Origin: CAZSDU01 sp964605775
Lineage (GTDB): Bacteria; Bacteroidota; Bacteroidia; Bacteroidales; FEN-979
Length of the DNA stretch: 23,309 nt
NCBI GenBank assembly: GCA_964605775.1
Contig: CAZSDU010000034.1
Location: forward strand, 1-23,309
Direction: 5' to 3'
This document shows, piece after piece, positions 12,313-20,386 of the stretch (position 1 is the stretch's first letter; each line of letters begins with the position of its first letter). The position numbers and the translations under genes were made by a program. The notes below the pieces were generated by a model. The model was not told the DNA's origin and ran no database searches. It saw only the letters and a program-made list of their open reading frames with translations.

Positions 12313-15300
12313 ATGAAGCAAATATACTGCCTTTTCTTTTTCCTTTTTATTTCGGGTTATGGTTTTTCCCAATCCAATACTGAATTCTGGTTTGTGGCGC
12401 CTGAAGTGACTTCAGGACATGGAGACCGGCCCATTTTTCTTTATTTAACCTCCTTTGACGAGGCGGCCACCGTTACCATAACGCAGCCGGCCAATCCTGC
12501 TTTCGCTCCAATTGTGATCAATATTCCGGCCAATGGCACCCGGCAGGAAGAATTGACCTCCCGCATTGACATGATCGAGAACAAACCACCCAATACTGTC
12601 CTGCCCTATGGCATCCATATTACGGCAACAAAACCAATTACCGCCTATTACGAAGAAGCCTTCACCAATAATACGGATATCTTTACGCTTAAGGGTGACA
12701 ATGCTTTAGGCACGGAATTCTATATTCCTTCCCAGGATTTTTTTTATAACCAGCAATTGACGCCGGCGGCATACAATACATTTGATATTGTGGCCACGGA
12801 GGATAATACTACCATTACGATCACCCCAAGCAATAATATTGTAGGACATTTAAAGGAAGACGGGGCATTCACGATTGTATTAAATAAGGGTGAAACCTAT
12901 TCAGCCCAGGCTACGGTTACAGGTACTGGAAGTGCAGCAGGTCACCTGATGGGTTCCCACGTAACTTCCGACAAACCGATTGCCATCACTTTTAAAGATG
13001 ACTCGGTCAGGGCTTCCGGTCAGGGATGTTATGATCTTATCGGGGACCAGATTGTTCCGGTTCCGGTCATTGGCACCCAGTATGTCGCAGTCAGAGGGTA
13101 TCTGAATACGGCCATCAACGACCGGGTTTATATTATAGCTACCATGGATAATACGGATATTTTCAGGGATGGGAACCCGGTTCCGGTTGCAACCAGGAAT
13201 ACCACCGAGCTTTTTTCTTTTTCCATCCCTCAGACAAGTCCCGCGAGTTATATTGAAACGAGCCATCCGGTTTACGTTTTGCATGTCAGCGGATATGGCT
13301 GTGAAGTGGGAGGTGCTTTGCTTCCCCCGATCAATTGTACCGGTTCTGATGAAATCGCGTTTACGCGTTCCACGGTTTACGACTTTGGGCTGATCATCAT
13401 TACCAAGGATGCAGCAAAGGGCAGTTTTATGATTGACGGTGATCCCACTCTCGTTCCGGCATCCGCATTCACGGCAGTCCCCGGAAATCCAGGCATGGTC
13501 TATGCCAGGATTGAATATACAACCACCCAGATCAAAGAGAACGAACCGCATATCATTTCCAATTCCACCGATATCTTTCACCTGGGGATCATTAATGCTT
13601 CCGGAGCGAATGGTACGGGAGGATGCCGGTATGGATATTTCTCTAATTTTGCCGACCTTAACCTGGGTCCTGATGCCTGGATATGTCCGGGAAATACAAA
13701 AGTCCTTGATGCCGGACCTGGAAGAAACTCATATCTCTGGAGTACCGGTGAAACCACCCAGACCATTACCGTCAGTACTCCCGGCACTTATTCTGTTACC
13801 GTGGATGACCATAGTTGTATCCTTACTGATGATGTAATAATCAGTTTTTATCCTGCTCCCACTCCCGATCTCGGGCCGGATCGTTTAATATGCCCGGGTC
13901 AGCAACAAAGTATCATGCTAAGTACAGCGTTAAGCTATAACACTTACTTATGGAGTACCGGGCAAACCAGCGCTACCATCAATGTCAATACCCCGGGCAG
14001 TTATTCGGTGACGGTTACCGATGGAAATACCTGCAGCGGGACAGGCTCAGTGAACGTCAGTGCAAGGCCTTATCCGGTACCCTCAATCATCGGTTCTCAG
14101 AACCCATGTGTGGGTTCCCTCGGTTTGAGTTACAGTGGTGATGAGGGAAAAACGGATTACCTATGGACCATTACCGTGGGCGGGACCATCCAATCAGGAC
14201 AGGGAAGTAAAAACATCACTGTAAATTGGAATACTGTCGGGTCGCAACAACTCACCCTGAACTATACCGATGAGCATGGCTGTACTCCCCAACAACCCTC
14301 GGTTTACAATGTCGATGTTAACCCCCTGCCGGTTCCCGTCCTAGACGGTCCGGTTTCCGTCTGTTCCGGGATACCAAATCAAATCTATACCACGGAGACC
14401 GGAAAAACCAATTATCAATGGCAGATATCCTCAGGAGGAAGCATTACCGATGGCGGAACTCCCACTGATAACTCGGTCACCGTGACCTGGAACAATCCCG
14501 GAAGTCAAACCGTAAGCGTTGGTTATACCGATGGATTTGGTTGTACTTCAGCCGGTTTATCAAGTTTTCCGGTCACAGTCCGCAGCAATCCGGCTCCGGT
14601 TATTAGCGGACCCACCCCGGTTTGTGAGCTGTCCTACCCTACGGTCGTGTATTCTTCTCCTTTCTCAACTGGGCATATCTATTCCTGGAGTGTCAACGGC
14701 GGGATGATACAGCCGATGGCTAATCCCAATGAGATCAGGGTTCAATGGGGTGTTTCGGGACCGGCTTCAATCAACCTGACAGAAACGAATACTTATGGAT
14801 GTCAGGCTTCTGCCCTCACTTATCCTGTCGTGCTGAACCCCAAACCCTTGGCTCCGGGTCTTATCATCGGCCCGGCTGCTGTCTGCGATGGTTCTTCAGG
14901 GCATAGCTTTAGTGTCCCTTCCATTCCCCATGCCACTTCTTATTCCTGGAGTTATTCAGGCAACGGGGCAGGGATAAGGGACGCCTCCACCAACCCAATC
15001 ATCGTTGATTTTTCGCTGAATTCCAGCAGCGGGAATTTTACGGTTTACGGCATCAACGAATGCGGGAATGGTCCTGTCTCACTTGCTTACCCGGTCGTCG
15101 TCAAAGCCCTACCCGAGACCAGACTTGAAAACTGTATGAACCTATACATGAGCAATACGGCCAAGCCCTTTACCCTGAAGGGAGGCTTCCCGCTGGGCAG
15201 TGCTGGTTACTATGCTGTTGACAACACGATGGTTCCCTCCGGGATACTGGATCCCTCCCTCCTAACACAAGGCAATCATACCCTCACCTATACCTATGAG

Positions 15301-15945
15301 AATGCCCAGCAATGCTCCAAATCAGCCAGTCTTCAATTTTCCGTCATCAGCAATGCCTTTTCCTGCGGTCAAAATTTGACTGACCAGAGGGACGGAGAAA
15401 TTTACCGCACTGCACTGATTGCCGGAAAATGCTGGATGGGAGATAATCTGAGGATAGGTAGCAAGATACCTGATGCCCGGCATCAAACCGACAATTGCCT
15501 GGTTGAAAAACATTGTTTGTCAACCGAAACCAATGAACAGTGCAGGGATTACGGAGGATTGTATCAATGGGATGAACTGATGCGCTTTGAAACCGCTGAA
15601 GGCGCACAGGGATTATGTCCGGGAGGCTGGCATGTCCCTACTGCTGCAGAATGGAATGCCATGCTGAACCTCGCTTACCAGGGAAGCGGGTTGGCAGCCT
15701 TTGCCCTCAGTGATCTGTACCTGACTCCGAGGGGGTTTGAAGCATTGAATAAAGGGATATATTACTACGCGGATACCTGGGCCTTCCTGGCCGGCAACAC
15801 CCTTACCGCAAGTGTGTTCTGGACTTCCACTGAAAGCAGTCTTTCCCAGGCTATTGCTAGGGGGATTAACACCGTCAATCCAAGCGTGTCTTTTTATCCC
15901 GCAAACAAAGCCAATGCTTTTTCGTTAAGGTGTGTTAAGGACTGA
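12313..15945 (+). CDS. Giant secreted protein A: IgGFc-binding-like N-terminus, Ig/PKD-like repeats, C-terminal FISUMP domain
   Basis: A 1210-residue protein. A Sec signal peptide (MKQIYCLFFFLFISGYGFSQS) is followed by residues ~22-445 resembling the IgGFc-binding-protein N-terminal domain of Bacteroidota surface proteins (TEFWFVAPEV, GTEFYIPSQ, SHVTSDKPIAITFKDDS, GTQYVAVRGYL). Two 'LGPD..ICPG...L......YLWSTG.T..TI.V.TPG.YSVTV' Ig-like units follow (~450-605), then PKD-like repeats (~606-935) and a pre-terminal unit (KPFTLKGGFPLGSAG, ~935-1016). The C-terminus (~1017-1210) is a FISUMP (Fibrobacter succinogenes major paralogous) domain: CWMGDNLR, YQWDELM, CPGGWHVPTAAEW, VFWTSTESS, LRCVKD. No type IX sorting tail is visible. 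Probably cell-surface or extracellular adhesion/binding; ligand unknown. The first of three tandem paralogs. Confidence 0.8.
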   Translation: MKQIYCLFFFLFISGYGFSQSNTEFWFVAPEVTSGHGDRPIFLYLTSFDEAATVTITQPANPAFAPIVINIPANGTRQEELTSRIDMIENKPPNTVLPYGIHITATKPITAYYEEAFTNNTDIFTLKGDNALGTEFYIPSQDFFYNQQLTPAAYNTFDIVATEDNTTITITPSNNIVGHLKEDGAFTIVLNKGETYSAQATVTGTGSAAGHLMGSHVTSDKPIAITFKDDSVRASGQGCYDLIGDQIVPVPVIGTQYVAVRGYLNTAINDRVYIIATMDNTDIFRDGNPVPVATRNTTELFSFSIPQTSPASYIETSHPVYVLHVSGYGCEVGGALLPPINCTGSDEIAFTRSTVYDFGLIIITKDAAKGSFMIDGDPTLVPASAFTAVPGNPGMVYARIEYTTTQIKENEPHIISNSTDIFHLGIINASGANGTGGCRYGYFSNFADLNLGPDAWICPGNTKVLDAGPGRNSYLWSTGETTQTITVSTPGTYSVTVDDHSCILTDDVIISFYPAPTPDLGPDRLICPGQQQSIMLSTALSYNTYLWSTGQTSATINVNTPGSYSVTVTDGNTCSGTGSVNVSARPYPVPSIIGSQNPCVGSLGLSYSGDEGKTDYLWTITVGGTIQSGQGSKNITVNWNTVGSQQLTLNYTDEHGCTPQQPSVYNVDVNPLPVPVLDGPVSVCSGIPNQIYTTETGKTNYQWQISSGGSITDGGTPTDNSVTVTWNNPGSQTVSVGYTDGFGCTSAGLSSFPVTVRSNPAPVISGPTPVCELSYPTVVYSSPFSTGHIYSWSVNGGMIQPMANPNEIRVQWGVSGPASINLTETNTYGCQASALTYPVVLNPKPLAPGLIIGPAAVCDGSSGHSFSVPSIPHATSYSWSYSGNGAGIRDASTNPIIVDFSLNSSSGNFTVYGINECGNGPVSLAYPVVVKALPETRLENCMNLYMSNTAKPFTLKGGFPLGSAGYYAVDNTMVPSGILDPSLLTQGNHTLTYTYENAQQCSKSASLQFSVISNAFSCGQNLTDQRDGEIYRTALIAGKCWMGDNLRIGSKIPDARHQTDNCLVEKHCLSTETNEQCRDYGGLYQWDELMRFETAEGAQGLCPGGWHVPTAAEWNAMLNLAYQGSGLAAFALSDLYLTPRGFEALNKGIYYYADTWAFLAGNTLTASVFWTSTESSLSQAIARGINTVNPSVSFYPANKANAFSLRCVKD

Positions 15946-15981
15946 TCAGAATTTTAACTCAGATTTGCGCTTGAAATGTTG

Positions 15982-15989
15982 TAACTTTA
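15982..15989 (+). promoter_or_regulatory. Possible -7 box of secreted protein B
   Basis: TAACTTTA at 15982-15989 lies 39 nt before the ATG at 16028. The same octamer, in the longer shared string TTGTAACTTTAT, lies upstream of protein C (20330-20337). The final A departs from TAnnTTTG, and no -33 TTG at good spacing is seen, so this is supported mainly by the conservation between paralogs. Confidence 0.4.
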
Positions 15990-16027
15990 TGGCCTCTAAA
16001 ACGTAGAAATCCTTAAGCGGATTCTTC

Positions 16028-19000
16028 ATGAAACAATATTTTTTTCGATACGTCTATCTTTTCTTTTTCATCTTGGCCTGTTGGGGAAGTGTTGTTTTTG
16101 CAGAGGGGACAAAAGAACTGATGCCGGATCAAACCCAGAAAACCTGGCTGCTGATCGCCAGGGGAACGGTTCAGGGGCAAGCCCGGGATCCCTTTGCGGT
16201 TTATGGCACTTCCATTGACGAAGCTTACCGCCTCTGCATTCATATTGAAAACCCTGCCACTGAAAAAATATATTTCGGGCTGGGTCTTCTCAGGGGGAGT
16301 TCTGTGGCCAGCAATGGTTGGAGAATTCAACGCCCGGATGCGGGCAACTCGGTGATATTCCAAGCCAACATCCCAACTTCCGGCATCGGTTATATCAACT
16401 CTTACCTGGAAGCTTCTTCCGGGCCAAGCATTATCAATCCAAATGGGTATAGCGCTCAATCTGTACAGCCAGACATCCAGGGAGATTATTTCATGACCTT
16501 TGAGATCAACAGCAATACCAGTCGCACTTTCGATTATTTCGACATCACCGTAGTTAACACCCTGACGAACCAACCTATTCCCGGAAGAGTATATTCCAAA
16601 AACTGGCAAATTTCCACTTATGATGAGTTAAGCAATATTTTTTATTTCAAGGGCTTGATGTACATTTATACCAATGATAAAATTGTCACCCAACTGAACC
16701 CAAACGGGTTCGATGGCAGGCATTTTTCTTTTGCATCCAATGAATCCGGCTGTTATCCGATTAGCGGCAGCATGACTGCCGAACAGGCAAGAAAATCGGT
16801 CAGTGGTCGTCACACCTATCCACAGTTTAAGGTGTTCCTCAACATTCCCAATGAGGATTCTTATGAATATGGCACCCTTGGAACGCTTTTGCCCCCTCCG
16901 CCCGAGACGCCAGAGTTGACCGTCACCACCCACTGTGAAACCGGTACCATAGATTTTACCTTTCAGGTATCAGCAAGCGGAACTGCCGAGGTTACCCTTC
17001 AGCTTAGCCAGTCAGTCCCACCAGGTTCTCCTCCTTACACCAATATCACTGTCCCCATGACGGTTGTAGCCGGTTACAACACCATCACCTGGGATGGATA
17101 TGACAATTCTATCCCCAGAAGGCAAATTCCGAACGGAAGTTCTTTCCCCTTTACGCTGAAGTACATCAACGGGCTCACACATCTCCCGCTTTACGATGTG
17201 GAAAACAACAGCAACGGATTTATTGTCACCCTGGTTAAACCTCCTTCTGCCAATGAGCCCAAACTTTACTGGGATGACAGTGGTTTGTCAGGAACCTCTA
17301 ATTTCACAGGGTGTCAGAGTTCGCTTGGCGCCTGCCATCCATGGAATATTACAATCGGTGATCAGAATACCATCAACACCTGGTGGTATGTTGCCAATCA
17401 ATCCACATCACCGGCCATCATAACAGAAGAAAGAATTCCAGCCCAACCTGTTGCCATAACGGGACCGACGACAGTCTGCCAGGGAAGCACTCCGCATTAT
17501 TCGATTCCTCTGGATCCAAATTCAGAACTTTACCATTGGAGCTGGCCGGGAGGTGAAGTTACTACCAGTGAAAATTTCATCGACCCCGACCTTAACAGCG
17601 TGACGCCAGGGCCCGGTCAGATTATCAGTGTTTACGGGATCAACAACACTTCCTGCCAGCAAGGTTTGTCCAGGACACTCACCATTGAAATCCAACCCAT
17701 ACCGGACCTGACGACTGCATTAAGCCAGAGCGTTTGTTCCGGAATTGAAAAAAATATTTCCCTGACTTCAAGTTTTGACCCAGGAGTGACCTATACCTGG
17801 ACGAGGGTTTCCTGTTCCCCTGAAATCACTGCTGCTTCCTGCCCGCCTGCCGGTCCATTTACCACTAACTTGATCTCCGTCACTCCATCTGTCAACGGAA
17901 TGGCCACAGGAACCATCACCTATCACATAACACCCTCTTTAAGTTCCTGCCAACCCAGCAATCCATCTACCCTGATTTTAACAGTCAGTCCTTTGCCTGA
18001 TGCCACGACCACTCCGGGTCCAAATTCAAGCCTTTGTTCCGGGTTGACAACCAACATCAGCCTGGCCTCTACTTTCCCCAGCACAACCTTCTCGTGGAGT
18101 GCGCCGGTCTGTTCCAATATTTCAGTTGTACCCCCCGGCGGAGGCGGAAATTCTATCACCAACACATTAAGTCTGACCAGCAATAGCCTTCCCGGTTCAG
18201 CTGATTATTCCATTATTCCGAACAATGCGGGATGTATCGGTAATACCATTCACCATTTTGTCACCGTCAATCCATCACCTGTTCCACAGATCAATGGTAG
18301 CCTGAATTTCAGCGTTTGTCAGGGCGTCCAGGAAACCTATACCACCGAAATCAATATGAGCGGTTACTCATGGACTGTTTCAGCAGGGGGGACGCCCATG
18401 GGACCCCTGAACACCAATACCCTGACGGTTCGCTGGGATGCCGTGGGAGCCCGTCAGGTTTCAGTGACCTATACCAATGAGAATGGTTGTTCACCCGTCG
18501 CTCCGACCACGCAGAATGTGACGGTCAAGCCCATTCCGAACGTTAAAACAAGTCCGGTAAATCCTTTCTCCGTATGTTCCGGTGAAACATTCGGAATCAA
18601 CCTGAGTTCAGATGTTGCCGGAACAGAAACGAATACCATATTTACCTGGACGGTCAGTGGGAATGGGGCCACATTAACCCCAAATCCTTCGGGTATTCCT
18701 CCTACCACAGGTAATATCAGCAGGGCTTTCTCCAATTCCGGTAACATTCTTGAGCCCCTGGTATTTCATATTATGCCTGAAGCTGATGGCTGCTCCCCAG
18801 CGCTCCCGACAGATTTCACCGTCAATGTCAATCCGGTTCCGGCCGTTGCGACTTATGTACAGGGAAACCCATCTACGGGCCAGGGTCTTTGCAGCGGCAC
18901 CCCGACCCAGGCTGTCAGTTTACAAACCAATGTCATCGGACTGAGCCCGGCCTACGCTTGGACGAATACCTGCGAAGCCGGGATTACCGCTTGCCCGCCT

Positions 19001-20269
19001 TCATCAGGCTCATCCAATCCCATTTCTGCTTTTACCCCGGGCAATGCCACCACTACTCCGAAAAACATCATCTATACCATCGGAGCCTCCGTCAATGCCA
19101 CTTCTTCAGTTTGTAACGGACCGCCTGTTACTTATACCATTCAGGTCAATCCATTACCAGTGACAAGTTTTTCAGGGACCACAACCGTTTGCCAGGATTA
19201 TCCCACAAAATACCTCTACCCTGCCGGAGCAGGCCCGGCTTGCACCTATACCTGGAGCATCAATCCGTCACCCTACGGGACCATAGACAATCCTGCCGCA
19301 GCCACGGCCAGCATCAAATGGATCATGGCAGGCATGGCCTCCCTGCAACTGAATGCTGTCACCTTCGATGGCTGCAGTTCCTCCTCTTCCCAGCTCATCA
19401 CCGTGAATGCAAAGCCTGGGGTAACCCTTTCCGCCTGTTTCGATGAAGTCACCACAACTAATGCAAAACCCTTCTTACTCAGAGGAGGGAAACCTTTAGG
19501 CAATGGCGGGAAGTATTTTGTCGATGGCATCGAAGTCAGCGGAGGCCTGTTGAATCCATCCACCCTGAGTGCGACCACACATACAGTTTCCTTTACTTAT
19601 ACAGATGCCAACACCTGTGTGGCCACCGATTCAAGACCCCTGACTGTCGGACTATCCAATGCAGGTTATGCCTGTTATAACAATCTTTTCACTGATCCGC
19701 GTAACAACAATCCCGCCACCAATAAATATCCTACTACCACGGTGACTGCCAACGGCAGAACCACCTGCTGGATGTTGAAAAACCTGAACTGGGGAGATTA
19801 CGTTTCAGCCGATAAACCCCAGACCGACAATTGTGTGGTTGAAAAGTACTGTCCTTCCAATGACCTGAATTGCACTTCTTATGGGGCTCTCTATCAATGG
19901 GATGAAGTCATGCAATACGGAAGCACTCCAGGATGGTCGAAAGGCGTTTGTCCACCGGGCTGGCATATACCAACGGCTACCGAGTGGCAGGATTTGATCG
20001 ATGCCAACCAGGGAAATGGTATTGCCGGGGGGGCGCTGAAGGACCTTACCATTTCTCTTGGGTTTAAAGGTTTGCTCAACGGGATGCTTTATTTCAATAA
20101 CATCTGGGCCTTTACAGCCAGCGACAACCTGAAAGCTTCCATGTTCTGGACTTCCAGTACGGGTACCAGCTACCCCATCGCCCGTGGGATCAATTCCGTC
20201 AACCCTTCGGTTTCCTATTACGAAACCAACAAAGCCAATGCCTTTCCTGTCAGGTGTGTTAAAGACTGA
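16028..20269 (+). CDS. Giant secreted protein B: conserved N-terminal module, PKD-like repeats, C-terminal FISUMP domain
   Basis: A 1413-residue protein. Signal peptide MKQYFFRYVYLFFFILACWG followed by SVVFA, with likely cleavage before EGTKEL. Residues ~26-465 form a module shared with protein C: PGRVYSKNWQ, a TWDGYD motif (W355), YINGLTHLPLYDVE (L386) and NTWWYV (W452). About eight Ig/PKD-like units follow (~470-1125), each with 'VC.G' and 'Y.W' landmarks and Pro-rich linkers (NPLP, NPVP, KPIP). A KPFLLRGGKPLGNGG unit and a FISUMP domain (~1212-1413: CWMLKNLNWG, QTDNCVVEKYCP, CPPGWHIPTATEW, MFWTSSTGTS, VRCVKD) end it. No enzyme motif or type IX sorting tail is seen. The pre-terminal unit and FISUMP domain are close to those of protein A, so the two ends are duplicates. 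Surface display is inferred. Confidence 0.8.
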   Translation: MKQYFFRYVYLFFFILACWGSVVFAEGTKELMPDQTQKTWLLIARGTVQGQARDPFAVYGTSIDEAYRLCIHIENPATEKIYFGLGLLRGSSVASNGWRIQRPDAGNSVIFQANIPTSGIGYINSYLEASSGPSIINPNGYSAQSVQPDIQGDYFMTFEINSNTSRTFDYFDITVVNTLTNQPIPGRVYSKNWQISTYDELSNIFYFKGLMYIYTNDKIVTQLNPNGFDGRHFSFASNESGCYPISGSMTAEQARKSVSGRHTYPQFKVFLNIPNEDSYEYGTLGTLLPPPPETPELTVTTHCETGTIDFTFQVSASGTAEVTLQLSQSVPPGSPPYTNITVPMTVVAGYNTITWDGYDNSIPRRQIPNGSSFPFTLKYINGLTHLPLYDVENNSNGFIVTLVKPPSANEPKLYWDDSGLSGTSNFTGCQSSLGACHPWNITIGDQNTINTWWYVANQSTSPAIITEERIPAQPVAITGPTTVCQGSTPHYSIPLDPNSELYHWSWPGGEVTTSENFIDPDLNSVTPGPGQIISVYGINNTSCQQGLSRTLTIEIQPIPDLTTALSQSVCSGIEKNISLTSSFDPGVTYTWTRVSCSPEITAASCPPAGPFTTNLISVTPSVNGMATGTITYHITPSLSSCQPSNPSTLILTVSPLPDATTTPGPNSSLCSGLTTNISLASTFPSTTFSWSAPVCSNISVVPPGGGGNSITNTLSLTSNSLPGSADYSIIPNNAGCIGNTIHHFVTVNPSPVPQINGSLNFSVCQGVQETYTTEINMSGYSWTVSAGGTPMGPLNTNTLTVRWDAVGARQVSVTYTNENGCSPVAPTTQNVTVKPIPNVKTSPVNPFSVCSGETFGINLSSDVAGTETNTIFTWTVSGNGATLTPNPSGIPPTTGNISRAFSNSGNILEPLVFHIMPEADGCSPALPTDFTVNVNPVPAVATYVQGNPSTGQGLCSGTPTQAVSLQTNVIGLSPAYAWTNTCEAGITACPPSSGSSNPISAFTPGNATTTPKNIIYTIGASVNATSSVCNGPPVTYTIQVNPLPVTSFSGTTTVCQDYPTKYLYPAGAGPACTYTWSINPSPYGTIDNPAAATASIKWIMAGMASLQLNAVTFDGCSSSSSQLITVNAKPGVTLSACFDEVTTTNAKPFLLRGGKPLGNGGKYFVDGIEVSGGLLNPSTLSATTHTVSFTYTDANTCVATDSRPLTVGLSNAGYACYNNLFTDPRNNNPATNKYPTTTVTANGRTTCWMLKNLNWGDYVSADKPQTDNCVVEKYCPSNDLNCTSYGALYQWDEVMQYGSTPGWSKGVCPPGWHIPTATEWQDLIDANQGNGIAGGALKDLTISLGFKGLLNGMLYFNNIWAFTASDNLKASMFWTSSTGTSYPIARGINSVNPSVSYYETNKANAFPVRCVKD

Positions 20270-20307
20270 AATTCTGATCTGAATTGAAATTTCTCCCTTG
20301 TTATGTA

Positions 20308-20337
20308 TTGTTAGGTAATTTAAATTTTGTAACTTTA
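20308..20337 (+). promoter_or_regulatory. Putative promoter of secreted protein C
   Basis: TTG at 20308-20310 and TAACTTTA at 20330-20337, separated by 19 nt, match Bacteroidota promoter spacing except for the last base of the -7 box. The start near 20344 would leave a leader of about 43 nt before the ATG at 20387 but only about 13 nt before the ATG at 20357. Confidence 0.5.
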
Positions 20338-20386
20338 TAGGCTGAAACGAAAAGCCATGGTAGCATATGGCGTGAAATCATATCCT

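Noticed and set aside
16013..16609. 198-codon minus-strand frame opposite the start of protein B
   Set aside because: It is antisense to a signal peptide and conserved module, and has no recognisable motif or promoter.
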